The translations under genes were made by a program, and so were the position numbers. A stretch of DNA of 64,000 nt from Raffaelea ambrosiae (taxonomy: Eukaryota > Ascomycota > Sordariomycetes > Ophiostomatales > Ophiostomataceae). Where the stretch lies: positions 1 to 64,000 of the forward strand of contig PCDI01000012.1 in the NCBI GenBank assembly GCA_002778195.1, read 5' to 3'. The notes beneath the pieces are model-generated. The model worked only from the letters and a program-made list of their open reading frames with translations, had not been told where the DNA came from and searched no databases. Below are positions 34,500 through 46,856 of this stretch, in pieces (within the stretch, counting starts at the first letter, position 1; the number at the start of each line of letters is the position of its first letter).

Positions 34500-35384
34500 A
34501 CGAGTGTTGGGCCGTCAATGCCAATGGAGACCCCGCTCTCCCATGTAAATAGCAGCTAGATCCACTGTATCTAGCAAAATACAATTGCTATCTGGCTGTC
34601 CTTTTCGTCACACTTTGGTCATGCCATGGTCCACTCTTCAACCAAGACCAAAAGCAAGGCTGTATAAGCACGTGATGCTTTCAGAACTCATTAAGGCTCG
34701 AGCAAAAAAACACGGTTATGCAACAGACACAAAGAGATCTGCACCGCTTCTTCTGATCAGCCACAGAGAATGACCACGGCCAGATTTCCGGTTTCGCCGC
34801 TTCGCTCGTTCCCAAAAACACAAAGACAAGTCTCATCACACACTGGAGCGTCTAGGTGCCTTAGAGCTGGAAGCACAGTGTAACTAATAACCTTCATTGA
34901 CTCAGGGTACTGCATCACTCGGCAAGGGCTGATGGCCGCCAAGTGGTCGCCTGTTCCCTCGGTTGTATGAACCGCAGTCGATAGAAATAACCGGCGTCAT
35001 ACTACAGAAGCCCATTGACTAGGGGTTATGTCCCAAAGAACGTAAGATCCCGGACACCAACTGCCCAAGAGTTGAGAAGCAATTGGTGTCCAGAGCCACC
35101 GCCACAGCACAAGCCACAAATCCACAATATCAGGTACGGTTTGGTGGATCGGAGGATTTTGTTCGCTTTTTTCAGAGTTTTATTCTTTTTTATTGCCCAT
35201 ACTCTCCTCGTCAAAAAAGAGTACAGTACATGCTGAAACCAGTATCCGTGGCCGTAAATAAACACCGTGGTAGTACTTCCGCACCACACATAGACAGACA
35301 CACACTCCGCTTCCAAAAAGTTTTGCCTTTTTATTTTAGTTTCCCAATCGTCCTCCTCGTCCTTCACCGAAACACATTCCCAAT
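34500..35384. other. intergenic region
   Basis: About 885 bases between the 3' ends of the esterase (plus) and rpl20 (minus). AATAAA-like and T-rich sequences occur near both ends. No gene is seen. Confidence 0.6.
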
Positions 35385-36607
35385 TTAAGCAATAGTAGAC
35401 GGGCGCTTGGCGCTGAAGATCTTTGTGGTCGAGATCTTCGGCACGCGGTGGGGCAGAGGGAAGGACAGGTCCTTGGTGAGAAGCTGCTTGATGTATGGCC
35501 GCTTGACGTCGGCACTCTTCTCGATCTCAACAACGCGGAGGATCTGTAGATTGTGTCAGTAGCCAGTCCAACGACCGACCGAGGAAATACTTTGAGAGAG
35601 CCCGGGGTGGGGAAGGAGCATACGTGGATCGACCGGAAACGGGCACGGTGGCGGGCAGCCATGTCCTGGTACAGGGCCTCGATGGCGGCGACTCTCGACA
35701 GCTCGCGGTACTCCTTGTACATGTTGTGGGTGCCGGAGCGGGAGTCGTAGCGGATCCAGATGCCGAAGTTCTTCACCTTGAGGGGGTGCTTCTCCGAGAT
35801 CTACATCGCCATATTGTTAGTCCTCCCGCCTCACCAGTTCAAAGAAAGCACGTAAAAAAGGCCTTTCTAAATTCTGTACATACCACGTTGACGCTGACGA
35901 TCTCACCAGTGGCCTTCTTGACCTTCTTGAGACCGCGAAGGAAGTACCAGTACCGGGACTTGGCAACAACCTCGTTGGGAGCGAAGATACGCATGCGGTA
36001 CAGGCTCGGGTTAGGGTCGGTCTCGGTCGGCAGATGCCGGCCAATGACCTGGTATTCCTGAAGACGGCCTGGGGAAAGAGCAGTATTGTTAGCAGCCAGG
36101 CTGGGTTCTCCAGAACGTTCATCAAAACTGTCGTCCACGACCAAATCAGCTGTCACCACAGCCGCGACCAGAGCCGTCTCGACAGACGGGGGGGAATCAG
36201 AAAAGAAAAAGGTGTCGGCAGAAACTCTGCGGAGGGCATTTTCAATCATCGATCGCACATCAAGAGGAAGAAAGATGTCGTTCCGTCGCTATCCATCGCA
36301 TGCACCACCTCAGACATTGGCAGTCACCCGCGAAAGATGCATCTGTCGGCGGTAGTTCCTTCATTGCGGTCGCAGAATCCAGAGCAAATACGGCGTGATT
36401 GAATAGGTGCAGTTCGGTCGAGATCGTTTCCAGTGATGGTTTGCTGCGCTTGATGTTGTCGAGAGTCGTCGTCCTTTCGCTTCCCTACCCATCGAATTTT
36501 TTTTCTTTTCCCCTCATCCATCCCGCGATGTGGCTCTGGTCGTGCATCCTCCTCTCCCTTCCCAAAAGAACAATTGCCGGCTGCAATAGAGAAAAAAGCT
36601 TACCCAT
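35385..36607 (-). CDS. rpl20: 60S ribosomal protein L20 (eL20/L18a)
   Basis: Four exons, 36607-36604, 36068-35884, 35800-35624 and 35543-35385, give 174 residues, the normal length for eL20 (yeast Rpl20 is 172). Exon 1 codes only ATG plus one base, followed by a 535-bp intron; the next two introns are 83 and 80 bases. Recognisable blocks are LQEYQVIGRHLPTE, LYRMRIFAPNEVVAKSRYWYFL, KVKNFGIWIRYDSRSGTHNMYKEYR and a basic C-terminus ending KIFSAKRPSTIA. It is a structural protein of the large cytosolic ribosomal subunit. A split start codon region with a long first intron is common in fungal ribosomal-protein genes. Divergent from the Csn12-like gene. Confidence 0.96.
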
Positions 36608-37197
36608 CTTGATTGTAAGGTGATGTTAGTGAAAAAATTCCTCGACGTGGATGGTGAATAGTAGCGAGAGTGCTCACCTTGAAATTGGTTCGTGGAAGTT
36701 GGTGGTCGTCAAAAATTTGATTGAGTCTAGTCGGATTTTGAAATTTCGTCCTGCACACAAACTTTGATGGTCTTTTTTCCGGGGCTTGGTTTGCGCACGA
36801 GAAAAAAATGTGCGTCAGCAACAATATTAGTCCGCTGCCGGAGGTAAAAGTGGGCCTAGGTCTTCTGCTAGCCTCCCAACTTTGAGGTGGAGCATTCTTT
36901 GTAACAAACAGCCAATCATTACTCGCTGTGGATCCCCTCCAATTGCTTCCTGGCAAAACGCCAGGTACGAGTGATGGAAAGAGCAACTCTCAGGTACCTG
37001 CCTGCCTGCCTCACTGGTCGCAACACAGAGAGAACCCACCATAGAACAGGCGAGAGAATTCCGTCTCAAGATTTCTGTTGTGAATTTTGAGGATCTTTCA
37101 GACTTCCTTCATAGCAGACCAAAGAACTGCCGTATTTATCTTCTGTGACGTTCTTTTTGTCTGTCCCGCGCCCAGCACCGGGCAGCTCCAACTCAGC
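36608..37197. promoter_or_regulatory. divergent promoter between rpl20 and the Csn12-like gene
   Basis: 590 bases separate the two start codons. A CCAAT pentamer sits near 36912. No other factor site is claimed. Confidence 0.5.
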
Positions 37198-38842
37198 ATG
37201 GACAGCCTGTTTCGGGAATTCGGGCGAATCGTCAATGAGGGCAACGGCAACGCGTTGGCTGCCACGCTCTCACCCCAGCCTCCGCCCAACGACCCTTCCC
37301 GGTTGCGCAACATTTGGAATGGCGCCAACCAGCACGACGCAAAGTCGGTCATCAAGCGCAAGATCCAGAGCAACACAGATGCTCTCACTCACACCGAGGT
37401 CCAAGGCTGGACTGAGGTCTACTATGCATATTGGAAGGTCATAGGAGATATCCTGACTCTGGACGAGCAGGGCCAGGGAAACCGCAATAGGCCAAGAGTG
37501 AGTTACGGCCATTGGCAGTCGCACGAGCTGCGCTTCATGTTTGCTAAGCGTCATCGCGACAGGCCACGTGGGCGAAGGTGTATGAAGCCTGGAAGGACTT
37601 GATCAACACTGTTCACCGAGGTTACACCAACCACGGATTCGAGGCATGGACGGTGCCATGTCTCTATGTGACAGGCAACTATCTACGGATATTCGCCATC
37701 AAGGCTGATGAAGAACGGAATGCCTCGTCTGGCTTCAATGGTGCTACATCTTTCCAAGACGACTTTGACGCCGAGAATGAGAAGCACCAGAGTTTAGAGG
37801 ACTGTGCTCGCCAGTTGAATCGTCTCTTCCAGCTTTGTTTGAGCGACCGGTGCGTGTGAAGCTTGTCCTACGTAATCTGCTAGCTGCCTAGCAACTAACA
37901 GTGATCACCCTCAGATCCCAGGATATTTCAAACTCAAGAAAATGGGGCATCTACGGCGTGATCAACCTACTTTTCAAGACCTACTTCAAGTTGAACTCGG
38001 CCGGTTTGTCAAGAAACATTCTCAGAGCTCTTACCGCCTACCGTGGCGACATGCCGGCTTTGGACCTGTTTCCAAAATCCCAGAGAGTCACCTTCAAGTA
38101 CTACGAGGGTGTGCTTTCTTTCCTCGAAGAAAACTATGCCGACGTGAGTCTCCGCATGTCATACAGTTTGCCACTCGCAATCGTATTCTAACGAATGACG
38201 ATCACTAGGCTGAAAAGCACCTCACCGAGGCATGGGGACTGTGCCACAAGAATGCCATGCTCAACAAAGAGCTTATTCTCACCTACCTCATCCCGTGCCA
38301 CCTCTTGACAACACATACCCTGCCAAGCAAGAAGCTTCTAGAGCCTTACCCGCACCTGCAGAAGCTCTTCCTGCCTCTTTCGCAATGCATCAAGAAGGGC
38401 AACCTGCATGCATTTGACCTGGCTCTGCAAGAAGGCGAAGACGAGTTTGTGAAACGGAGAATCTACCTGACCTTGGAGCGCGGGCGTGATATTGCCATGC
38501 GCAACCTGCTCCGCAAGGTCTTTCTTGAAGGCGGGTTTGAAGAACCTGCGACGCCCGAGGCAGCTCCAGTACGAAAGACACGAATTCCTGTGGCAACATT
38601 CACGGCTGCACTTAAGTTGGGAAGCAAGGAGAGTTTGGACACAGACGAGGCGGAGTGCCTGATGGCAAATATGATCTACAAGGTATGTTCTTTCGATCCA
38701 CTTTTTGGTCTCGTGGTTGTATATGAGTCACTAACCACAGCCTTGTTATCCATTGCAGAATCTCATGAAGGGATACATTCATCGAGAGCGGGGCATTGTG
38801 GTTCTGAGCAAGGCGGAGGCTTTCCCAGGAACAGGTGTGTAA
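37198..38842 (+). CDS. csn12: Csn12/Thp1-like PCI-domain protein
   Basis: Five exons, 37198-37497, 37563-37849, 37915-38143, 38209-38682 and 38759-38842, give 457 residues. The first three introns are each exactly 65 bases, the fourth 76. The protein begins MDSLFREFGRI. It has a helical-repeat middle (WTVPCLYVTGNYLRIFAIKADEE, then GIYGVINLLFKTYFKLNS) and a C-terminal PCI region (KNAMLNKELILTYLIPCHLL, then NMIYK-NLMKGYIHRERGIVVLSKAEAFP). That layout fits the Csn12/Thp1/PCID2 group, found with the COP9 signalosome in fungi and with nuclear mRNA export (TREX-2). The name Csn12 is the usual fungal annotation; the sequence alone does not say which complex it joins. Confidence 0.92.
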
Positions 38843-40353
38843 AAAGGCGGCGAGAGGTCACCGGAATGGAGAACAGCAAGATGGACATGCATGTGGCAGC
38901 GTTGGTTTGTATTTTCAATATTCCCATTATAAGGCGTTATGACCACAGTGACGAAAAAAAAGAAAGAACATGGCAAACTCTCACTTGATGTATCCTGTTC
39001 ATGTGAGGTGAAGCCTGAGGCATCAAGTCTCCACAGATGAAGGCCACCGGTCCCCTAGACTCAGTCTTGCGTTGCATCAGTTGCGCCGAGACCCCAGAAA
39101 CACGACAGGTAAAAGAGTAAAAAAAAGAAGAGAAAAAGGAGAGGAAAAAGAGAGGAGAAAGACGGATCAAGAAAAAGAAAAAAAAAAAGAAAAAAGAAAA
39201 GAAAAAAAACCCCCAGGACATAAATCAAGAGGTAAAATCAAAGAGTGTGTGAGTGGACCCGTCCCTCAGTTTTATATGTTTCGTTGGACAGAACAGGCAA
39301 GCCTGCCTCGCCGTCGTTTTGGTGCCGCATGTCTTGCCGTGAGTCATGTACGTGTATGTAGTCATAATACATAGTAGATGCTGTTGGCGCCTTGTAACTT
39401 CTTCACAGCACCGACCACCCACCCCACGGGTCTGCTCGATGGGGCTAGCAGGACGAAACGGATGGGTGACCAATTGGTTACTGAGCGGCGAATCTGTCGG
39501 GCGGAGGAGATAGAGCGCATGCATGTGTGTATATCTGTTTGTCTCTCTGTATGCAAGCCTGTCCAATAAGTGACTGCCATGCAAGATAGGGGGGGAGGAT
39601 CTGTTCGAGATGGCGTGGCACAGTGTTTGGCGACTTACAGAGCTGCAGCGTGAAAATGGACACGCCGCCTTTTTATATCAGATTTAACATCAGAAGGTCA
39701 AATTAAAGTTTGTTTTTTTCTCGAAAATAAGTTTATCAAAGAGTGTAAGAAGAGAAAAAAAATACAAAGCAGGAGAAAAAACACCGCGAGACCTGCATCT
39801 GCCGTCTCTCAGACCTTCCTCGCTTCTGGTACCCTCCCCCCCCTTTTTTTTTCTGGGTTTGCTGTTCTAACTGAGGCTTTTCCGTCCTCTGGCAGATCTC
39901 TATATCTGCCAGCTTTGCGTGGTATTCTTAACCAAATCAACAGAAGCAAAAGTAAACCAAGAAAAGTAATGATACATAAACGATAGAACAGAAGAAAAAA
40001 AAAACACCAACGCCAAAAGCTAGGATTTGACAAAGCAAAAGGGAAAATAAGAAGCGATAATATGAAAGCTTACAAAAATGAAATCGTTTGCTTTCCAAAA
40101 GAGATGGGGCGCAAAAATAGAACCAGAACGCCTGCTTTCGTACCAAAACCGTAGAAAACCTCTTGTCATGATATGGCCGGACAGAGAAGATAAAGGAGAC
40201 TAAGAATGACGGGAAGACAAGACAGAGAGATAGAAGGAACTGGGTGTAGTTCAAATAGTAGAAACAACATAAGAAAATGAGGCATATTTTTTTTGGTGTG
40301 TTTTCGTCTTGTGAGATTGCTCTAGGCAAAGCCAAACACAAGAGATGGAATTC
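38843..40353. other. intergenic region
   Basis: Between the 3' ends of the Csn12-like gene and the BTB gene. A purine-rich stretch (39115-39215, mostly AAAAG/GAAA) gives long but meaningless open frames. One TACATAGTA copy lies at 39368. No gene is supported. Confidence 0.55.
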
Positions 40354-40440
40354 TCAGAAATGACGGTTGCTACGTGGGCTGGATCTTGGGTGTGTTAGTT
40401 TGAGAAGAGACCCAGAAGACCAAAAATAAGAGAGAACTAC

Positions 40441-41451
40441 TTACTGTGCCGACGAGATGTCATCGACGTGGTTGCACAGAGCCACAAACAGATCAAAGAA
40501 CAGCTGCGAGCCGCCGTTGAACATTTCCAGCTGCATGGTGCCGCTGCGCTTGAACGTGCTGCGGCTGCGGATGATGAGAGCCAGGTAGTGGGCGCGCAGC
40601 TTGGAGTCGGTGTCGGGCGTGTGGGCATAGGCATAGCGCGCCGACGACAAGATGGTCGCACACTGAATCCCGGATTCTGGGCGTGTGTTAGGAGAATGGG
40701 CATAGGAACAAGGCAGAAGCCGAGAGAGAGAACTCACGTAGACCTTGCTTGCGCAGAGCAATCCGCTTTAGCTCGTCCAGGCCGTACTTGTCGGCTGTGC
40801 AGTAGATGACTGTGTCCTTGAGCAGGTCGCCATCGACGGCGTGGTGGTAGAGTGTGGCGTCAGGCGCCACGCTGCGGCGGTCGCTGCCTTCTTGGTTGCC
40901 GTCGCCGGCATCGGTTTGCTCAAGCTCCCACGAGTTGCGACGCTTGTTGTGGACCAGGCGCGGGTAGTAGTCGCCCTTGTAGAGGTACTCGAGCACGGAC
41001 GAGAAGATCTCGGGCTCGTCATCGGGTAGGATGAGGCGCTTGGTTGACTTGTTGCTGCCGGGCGAGTAAAAGGACATCTGGCCGTGGAGGGCATGTTGGA
41101 AGAAGGGCGATGCGCAGAGGATGTCTTCGTGAGCCGCAAAGATGCGCTGGTCCTGGCCGACGACGAGGGTCACGATAGCCGACGTGAGTGTTCTGGAGGA
41201 AGAGTGTTAACGGGTGAACTTGTGCGACAAAAAAAAAAAAAGCGAGGGGAGAAGAATGCCACCTACGACACTGGAGACGGGGTCTCTTCGGCAAAGGCAG
41301 CGATGGCCGCCGACGAGGCGACCGTTGGCGGACGGCGACGGGATTCATGCCGGCGCTGCTTGGAGATACCTGACTCTTTGCTGAAGGAGGTATTGGACTT
41401 GCCAGTCTTGAGGCTTTTGGAAAAGCTCTGCTTCTGCGAGCGAGAGAACAT
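40441..41451 (-). CDS. BTB/POZ-domain protein
   Basis: Exons 41451-41267, 41192-40738 and 40676-40441 give 291 residues. After a basic Ser/Lys/Arg-rich leader of about 60 residues comes the BTB fold: VTLVVGQDQRIFAAHEDILCASPFFQHAL, then the acidic LPDDEPEIFSSVLEYLYKGDYYP, then TADKYGLDELKRIALRKQGL. The BACK-like helical tail ends LFVALCNHVDDIS. BTB domains dimerise, and many act as Cullin-3 adaptors or transcription cofactors. This one has no Kelch or zinc-finger partner, which is the common fungal form. The stop codon overlaps a perfect GTAAGT donor; splicing a 60-bp intron (40444-40385) would move the end to 40354 and give 300 residues. Confidence 0.88.
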
Positions 41452-44400
41452 GGCGACTGAGAAATATGGAAAAGTGGTTGTAAAAGTAGAAGAGCAGGCT
41501 GCAATGGGTATATCATAAAAATAAAATCGACGAGAAAAAAAGAAAAAAGAAAGAAAGAACAAAGCCTTGTGGAGAGATAAATGGAAATAAATACAAGGTG
41601 ACTGATTTTGGGATTGTTGCTGACACTATTGTCAGGTTGAAGGCTGCAAGAAAAAAAAAAGGTAGGTGGCTGGTTGTTTGCTTTTGTTGCCTTGTTGCTG
41701 ACCAGTGAGGCTTTGGCGATGATGTCGAACCTACCTGTGCCGACCGTGAAGAGGGAATTAGAAAAGGAAATGGGAGGGGAGAGGGGGAGCCAAAAAAATT
41801 ACAAGAAGAGGAGAACTGTGGGAGGGATCGAGCGTATTTATAGAGGATCAGACAAGAAGGAGGGAAAACAAGGCTAGGACCTGCATGGTGGGAGCAAATA
41901 GAACGGCATAGAACCAGTCAGGCGCAGATGGATGGGTGGTTCCCAACAAGAAGCGAACGAGAGAAAAAGCGAATCAGAGAAATAAAAAGTTAAGGAAATA
42001 AAAAAGGGTGTGTTGCGACGTCGAGTCTTTCCTGCCTAGCAGACGAGGCAGGGATATGGGGTGTGGTGGTGCTGAGTGAAACCGGGCACGGTGCTACTGC
42101 AATAGAACCATCCAAAAAAAAATGAAAGAGCGAGTCAGAGATAAAAAGGATGAAATTGTGAAAATGCTGTGATAGTTGGAGATAATGGACGTGTCTGACC
42201 GCGACTGGGAGGGGGGTCCAGTTAGACAGGAGGGGTGCGATATTGACACGTCTGCACGTGATGCGAACCAGGGACTTTAATGAGTTTTTTGTCACAGTTT
42301 TTAGGGGGGACCCCCCAAACGAGTCCGCTAGCCAAGGGGACCGTTAGTACTTTCCAGGGGGGGCTCGTTCGCCGGGCACTCACAGCCCCGCAAGAAAAGC
42401 CCACCCACAGGCACTGGCACTCTCCTTGGTGCAAGGCACACCACGCACACCCACCCACTCCAAACACCCATGCGTTCACACAGCCGCCCAGTCCGCCTTG
42501 TACTCGCAGTGCTGCCTGGCCGTAGCTTGGGTACTTGAAGGCGAGCAGGGGCGAGCAGGCGACCGTGAATGCAGGGGAAGGCGCAGGACTAGTTCTGGTT
42601 CGCAGCCGGGGATCAAGTGCCGGAAGCTCCTTAGTTTTCCTCTCTCTTTCTTAGTATCTGCCAGCATTTCCCCAGTCAGACGTTTTCTTCTTCCCTTGTC
42701 CTGCCTCGTTCGGCCCTCCTTTTCATTGCTTTTTTTCTTCGCCTTTTTCCTTTTTCTCCTATTTTTCCTCTGGTCTCGCCCCCTCCGGAACCAAAGGAGC
42801 AGCTGATGCGACACAGGAGAGAGAATCCGGGATGAGGCGGGATGTTGGTCATGTTTTGCCAATGCCTCCCCTCAGCTAGACTGTGTCTCTGGGTTTCCTC
42901 CTTCCCCAGCCGTGCTCGTTTCCCAGCCAGCTATCGTCGTGAATAAATAAACAGAGGGGGCGCTGCACTCGTACATAGTAGGACTTTTCAGTAGCAGAAA
43001 GGCGTCCAGAAAATCAGGCAACAAGTCAATTGGAAGCCTCAGACAGACATACGAAAGCCAGACTGTCTTGTGATGACCCCGATGATGAATTGGGTCATCG
43101 GGCGGCTTGGAGACGCCTACTACGGTGCCTTTTTTTTTCGTTTGTTTGTTTTGTTTGCTTCCGAGGTCGCCTCTCTTTTTTTTCTTATCAGGGCGCACTT
43201 TTCACGAAGCTTCCTTCGTTTTTCACGACGCACTACCGTTTTACTTACACAAGTCCGCCACCGTCCAACAGCCCGGGTCCCCCCAAAAGCATGCATACCT
43301 CCCACACCGATCCATTCACCCCTGGTCACAGCTGGTGGAGGTGTGGATGCCTTCACTTTTGGCTCCTGGAACTAGCACCCAGTTCCTGCGCCCTCACGGA
43401 GGCAAAGTGTAGTTTTGGTCACATTCTGCCGTGACAAGACCGCGATGGATGTTCGAGATAGGCAGTACCCCCTTGCTTTAGTTCTCAGCCCAAGTCTCTT
43501 GCCATATAACGATGCCCACATTTGCTCACCCACACTCGCCAGGATACGAACTACACTGGCAAGATGTTCGTACACTTTTCCTAGACTGGACAAACAGGTG
43601 CCGCCAAATGGATAAGCACGAGCACAGTGTACATACGTGGTAGTATCTTGCAATGCACGCGAGATGGAAGTCCTGCGCTTCCGATGAGAGACCCAACCGG
43701 ACGGCTCCCTGCAGCCACTTTAAACCCCGGTATCGTACTGTTTCATGGGCAGACTCCACAGCCCCTGGACCAGTGGGGGGGGAGAGGACATCTTATGACC
43801 AAATAGACGACGAAATCCAGGCGACGAGATAGTCTTGAGCAGTCGAGTCGGAGCCGTGCAAAGCGGATGCGCACAGAGGCATGATAGCTGTCTGCGACTG
43901 TGCAGGACTGGGGCAGTGTTATGGGGAGTTACGAGTCGCCCAGTTGCCTTGTAGGCTGCCGGCCTGTTTGCAGGCAGACGAGGCTCTGCACACCTACTCG
44001 TACGCAGTCACATAATATCTGTAGGACTTGACAAGACGCCGTTTTTTTCTCCTGGGATTCCTGCTGCTCTACCTTTGCGCGCGGGTAAAGTTGCGCTTTC
44101 TGGGATGGACGATGCCGTTGTCTGCATGCCTTGGCAATCCTTCGTAAACCTGCACTTTTGCGTGTTCACGCGCATGTGTGTCCGTCGTACGGTGATGCAG
44201 AATCGCTGCCAGCGCAGCATCGGACGATGTTTGTGCTGTTTGGACGATGCTGTGTTTCCATAAATCCGGACCAGTAGAGAGCGGCACAATTTTTTTTCTT
44301 CTTTTTTTTTTTTTTTTGAAAAAAGTTGATAGCGTGGGACACACAGCAGCGGAATCCAGCTCCTGCCGATTTTGGGGGGGGGGGGGGGCCCAGTGGCCGC

Positions 44401-45308
44401 TGGCCGCCCCGCCACCCCTCACCCAAGGCTGCCACAATATCCTTTCCGGTTTTCCATTTGGCTTGCCCGCTGCTTATAACTCTCCCGCTCGTAGTATCAC
44501 GCGCTTTGCATCGTCTCTTTTCTTTTTCCAACGATCTGCTCCAGCAGGCACGAAGACGACGATAGCGATTAACACGGCCCAGGCTGAACCCACACCCTCC
44601 GACGAAAGAAACCGAAGACGACTGCTTGAAGAAAAGAAAACAAGAACCGGAAAAAAAGCAAAGAAAATCAAGAAACAGGCGAGAGATTATCGGCTCTTCT
44701 GTGATCCTTCCCGAAGAACCCGCCCTTATTAGCGACACAGTACGGCCAGTCTAGCGGTAGACGCATCCAGCGACCCAGCGACCCAGCGATCCAGAACGAC
44801 ATACAGTCTCTCCTGCACCCACTCTCGGTCTACCATACCGGCAGGTTTTCTTCGTGCACGACGAACAGGCACCCTATTGCCGCGACAACACACACACACA
44901 CACGCGCGCAATCCTCTGACGAACGGGACTTGCCCACGTCCACTCTTTTAAAAGCGAGACAACACGAGACGCAAAGGCGACGCTCCTCGCGAGACTTCAA
45001 CAAAAGCTGGGCAACATCGAAGCCACGACCCGCGAGGCGAAAAACAAAAGAATAAAAATACATATAAAATAAAATAAAACCACACGCAAGGATCTGAAAC
45101 CAAAGGCCCGAACATCTTCAAGTTCGAGATCCGAAGAGCAAAGGCAGAGCTCCCCCTTCCACCCGCCGGCCTTGGGCGTCCAATAGATTCGACGAGAGGA
45201 ATACTCAAAAAAGGGTCCCCCCCTCCCAACTCCGTTCCCTGTCCTGTCTATTAAGGCGGCTCCCACCCGTTGTTTCCTACGTCCTTCCCCAACGCTCTGT
45301 TCGCCACA
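41452..45308. other. intergenic region
   Basis: About 3.9 kb containing the promoters of the BTB gene (minus) and sds22 (plus). It holds a TACATAGTA copy at 42972, a CACGTG E-box near 42255, a G/C-run hairpin near 42301-42318, a T16 run near 44300 and a G14 run near 44376. The 44560-45300 part is a likely sds22 leader and promoter. No gene is supported; the frame at 42280-42525 lacks any recognisable feature. Confidence 0.55.
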
Positions 45309-46856
45309 ATGGGCCAGGACGGCGAGCCCGACCCGGCACTGCCGATTCGCGACAACCCCCATCCACCGCACGCGCATGCCCATATTGCCTTGGCAGAGGG
45401 CACCGTCACCGAGCCGCACGCCTCGACTGCTGCCGCCGCGGCCGAGAGCGGCAACGGAAGCGGCCCGCAGATGAGCCCCGGGCTGCGCAACAGCAAGGGC
45501 TGGGACGGCAAGCTGCGGCTGCCCAAGAAGGCGACCGTTCTCGCCAACCCGGAAGCGCTCTCAGACCCTGAGTACTCAGACGACGACAATGTGATTCCGG
45601 GCGAGGTGATTTCTGCAGACGAGGGTGAGTCCAGCGGCTATTGTGCCCTCTCCCTCCCCTCCTCTCTTACACCGTGTAACTAACTCTCTTTTTTTTTTTT
45701 TCTCCCCTAGACCTCCTCAACAGCGAAGACTCCGACACGGACGAGATCAACTTTACCCATTCCCGCATCCACTCCCTCGCGGCGCTGCACCTCGAACGCT
45801 TCAAGCAATGCCAGCGTCTGTGTCTGCGCCAGAACAGCATCCAGAGCCTGATCGAGAGGGAGGATGACGGCGATCATGAGGACGGTGGTGGTGGTGGTTC
45901 TTCCTCGTCCAGGAACCCCCTCAGCTGCCTCGCCGACACCCTGCAGGACCTCGACCTGTACGACAATCTGCTGACGCACACGCGTGGCGTCGAGGCTCTG
46001 CCGAACCTGACCAGCCTCGACTTGAGCTTCAACAAGATCAAGCACATCAAGCACCTGGGGGGCCTGACGTCGCTGGTGGACCTGTACCTGGTGGCCAACA
46101 AGATCAGCACGATCGAGGGGCTGGGGACGCTGCACCGCCTGCGGCAGCTGGAGCTGGGGTCGAACCGGATCCGCACGATCACGGGCCTGCAAGGGCTGCA
46201 CGCGCTGGAAGAGCTGTGGCTGGCCAAGAACAAGATTGTGCGCCTGGACGGGCTGCAGGGGCTGCCACACCTGCGGCTGCTGAGCGTGCAGGCAAACCGG
46301 ATCCGGGACCTGTCGCCGCTGGCGGCGGTGCCGACGCTGGAGGAGCTGTACGTGTCGCAGAATGCGCTGGAGTCGCTGGCGTCTCTGATCCCAAAGGCAG
46401 AGAAAAAGGACGAGACGGGTGCCGAGACGGGTGCCGAGACGGGTGCCGCCACCACCGCCTCTTCCACCCCTTCCACCTCTTGCATCCTCCCCCGGCTGCG
46501 CATCCTCGACGTGGGCAACAACAAGCTGACCTCCCTGCACGGCATCGAGGGCCTGACCGAGCTGGAGGAGCTGTGGGCCGGCTACAACCTGCTGGCCGAC
46601 TTCGCCGACGTGGAGCGCACCCTGGCCGACAAGAAGTCCTTTGAGACGGTCTACTTTGAGGGCAACCCGCTGCAGCTGCGGGCGCCGGCGCTGTACCGGA
46701 ACAAGGTGCGGCTCGCCGTGCCGCAGGTGCAGCAGATCGATGCGAGTAAGTATAAATCCCAATTTGAGAGAGAAAAAAAAACCGTGGGCCCATAAGTCGT
46801 TGTAACCGTGCTAACGTCTCCCCTCCCCCCCAACAGCCTACGTCCGTGATCCCTGA
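45309..46856 (+). CDS. sds22: protein phosphatase 1 regulatory subunit Sds22
   Basis: Exons 45309-45624, 45711-46745 and 46837-46856 give 456 residues. The first 130 or so are disordered, with acidic SDPEYSDDD and SEDSDTDEI patches. An array of about ten leucine-rich repeats of 22 residues follows (LTSLDLSFNKIKHI, LVDLYLVANKISTI, LRQLELGSNRIRTI, LEELWLAKNKIVRL and so on), with the SDS22-type spacing and an LRR cap (FETVYFEGNPL, QVQQIDATYVR). Sds22 is a conserved nuclear/cytosolic PP1 partner needed for mitotic exit. Two insertions are unusual: an acidic Gly/Ser loop near residue 165-190 and an ETGA triplet repeat with a Thr/Ser run (46417-46490) between late repeats. The last exon encodes only six residues and the stop. 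Confidence 0.95.
46417..46453 (+). repeat. 12-bp coding repeat (Glu-Thr-Gly-Ala)
   Basis: Three consecutive GAGACGGGTGCC units inside an LRR insertion of sds22. Confidence 0.9.

Noticed and set aside
36069..36603. Box C/D snoRNA in the rpl20 intron
   Set aside because: A CTGA box exists, but no RTGATGA box at a suitable distance and no terminal stem were found.
45707..46762. 351-codon open frame antisense to sds22
   Set aside because: Gln/Arg/Leu-rich mirror of the leucine-rich repeat codons.
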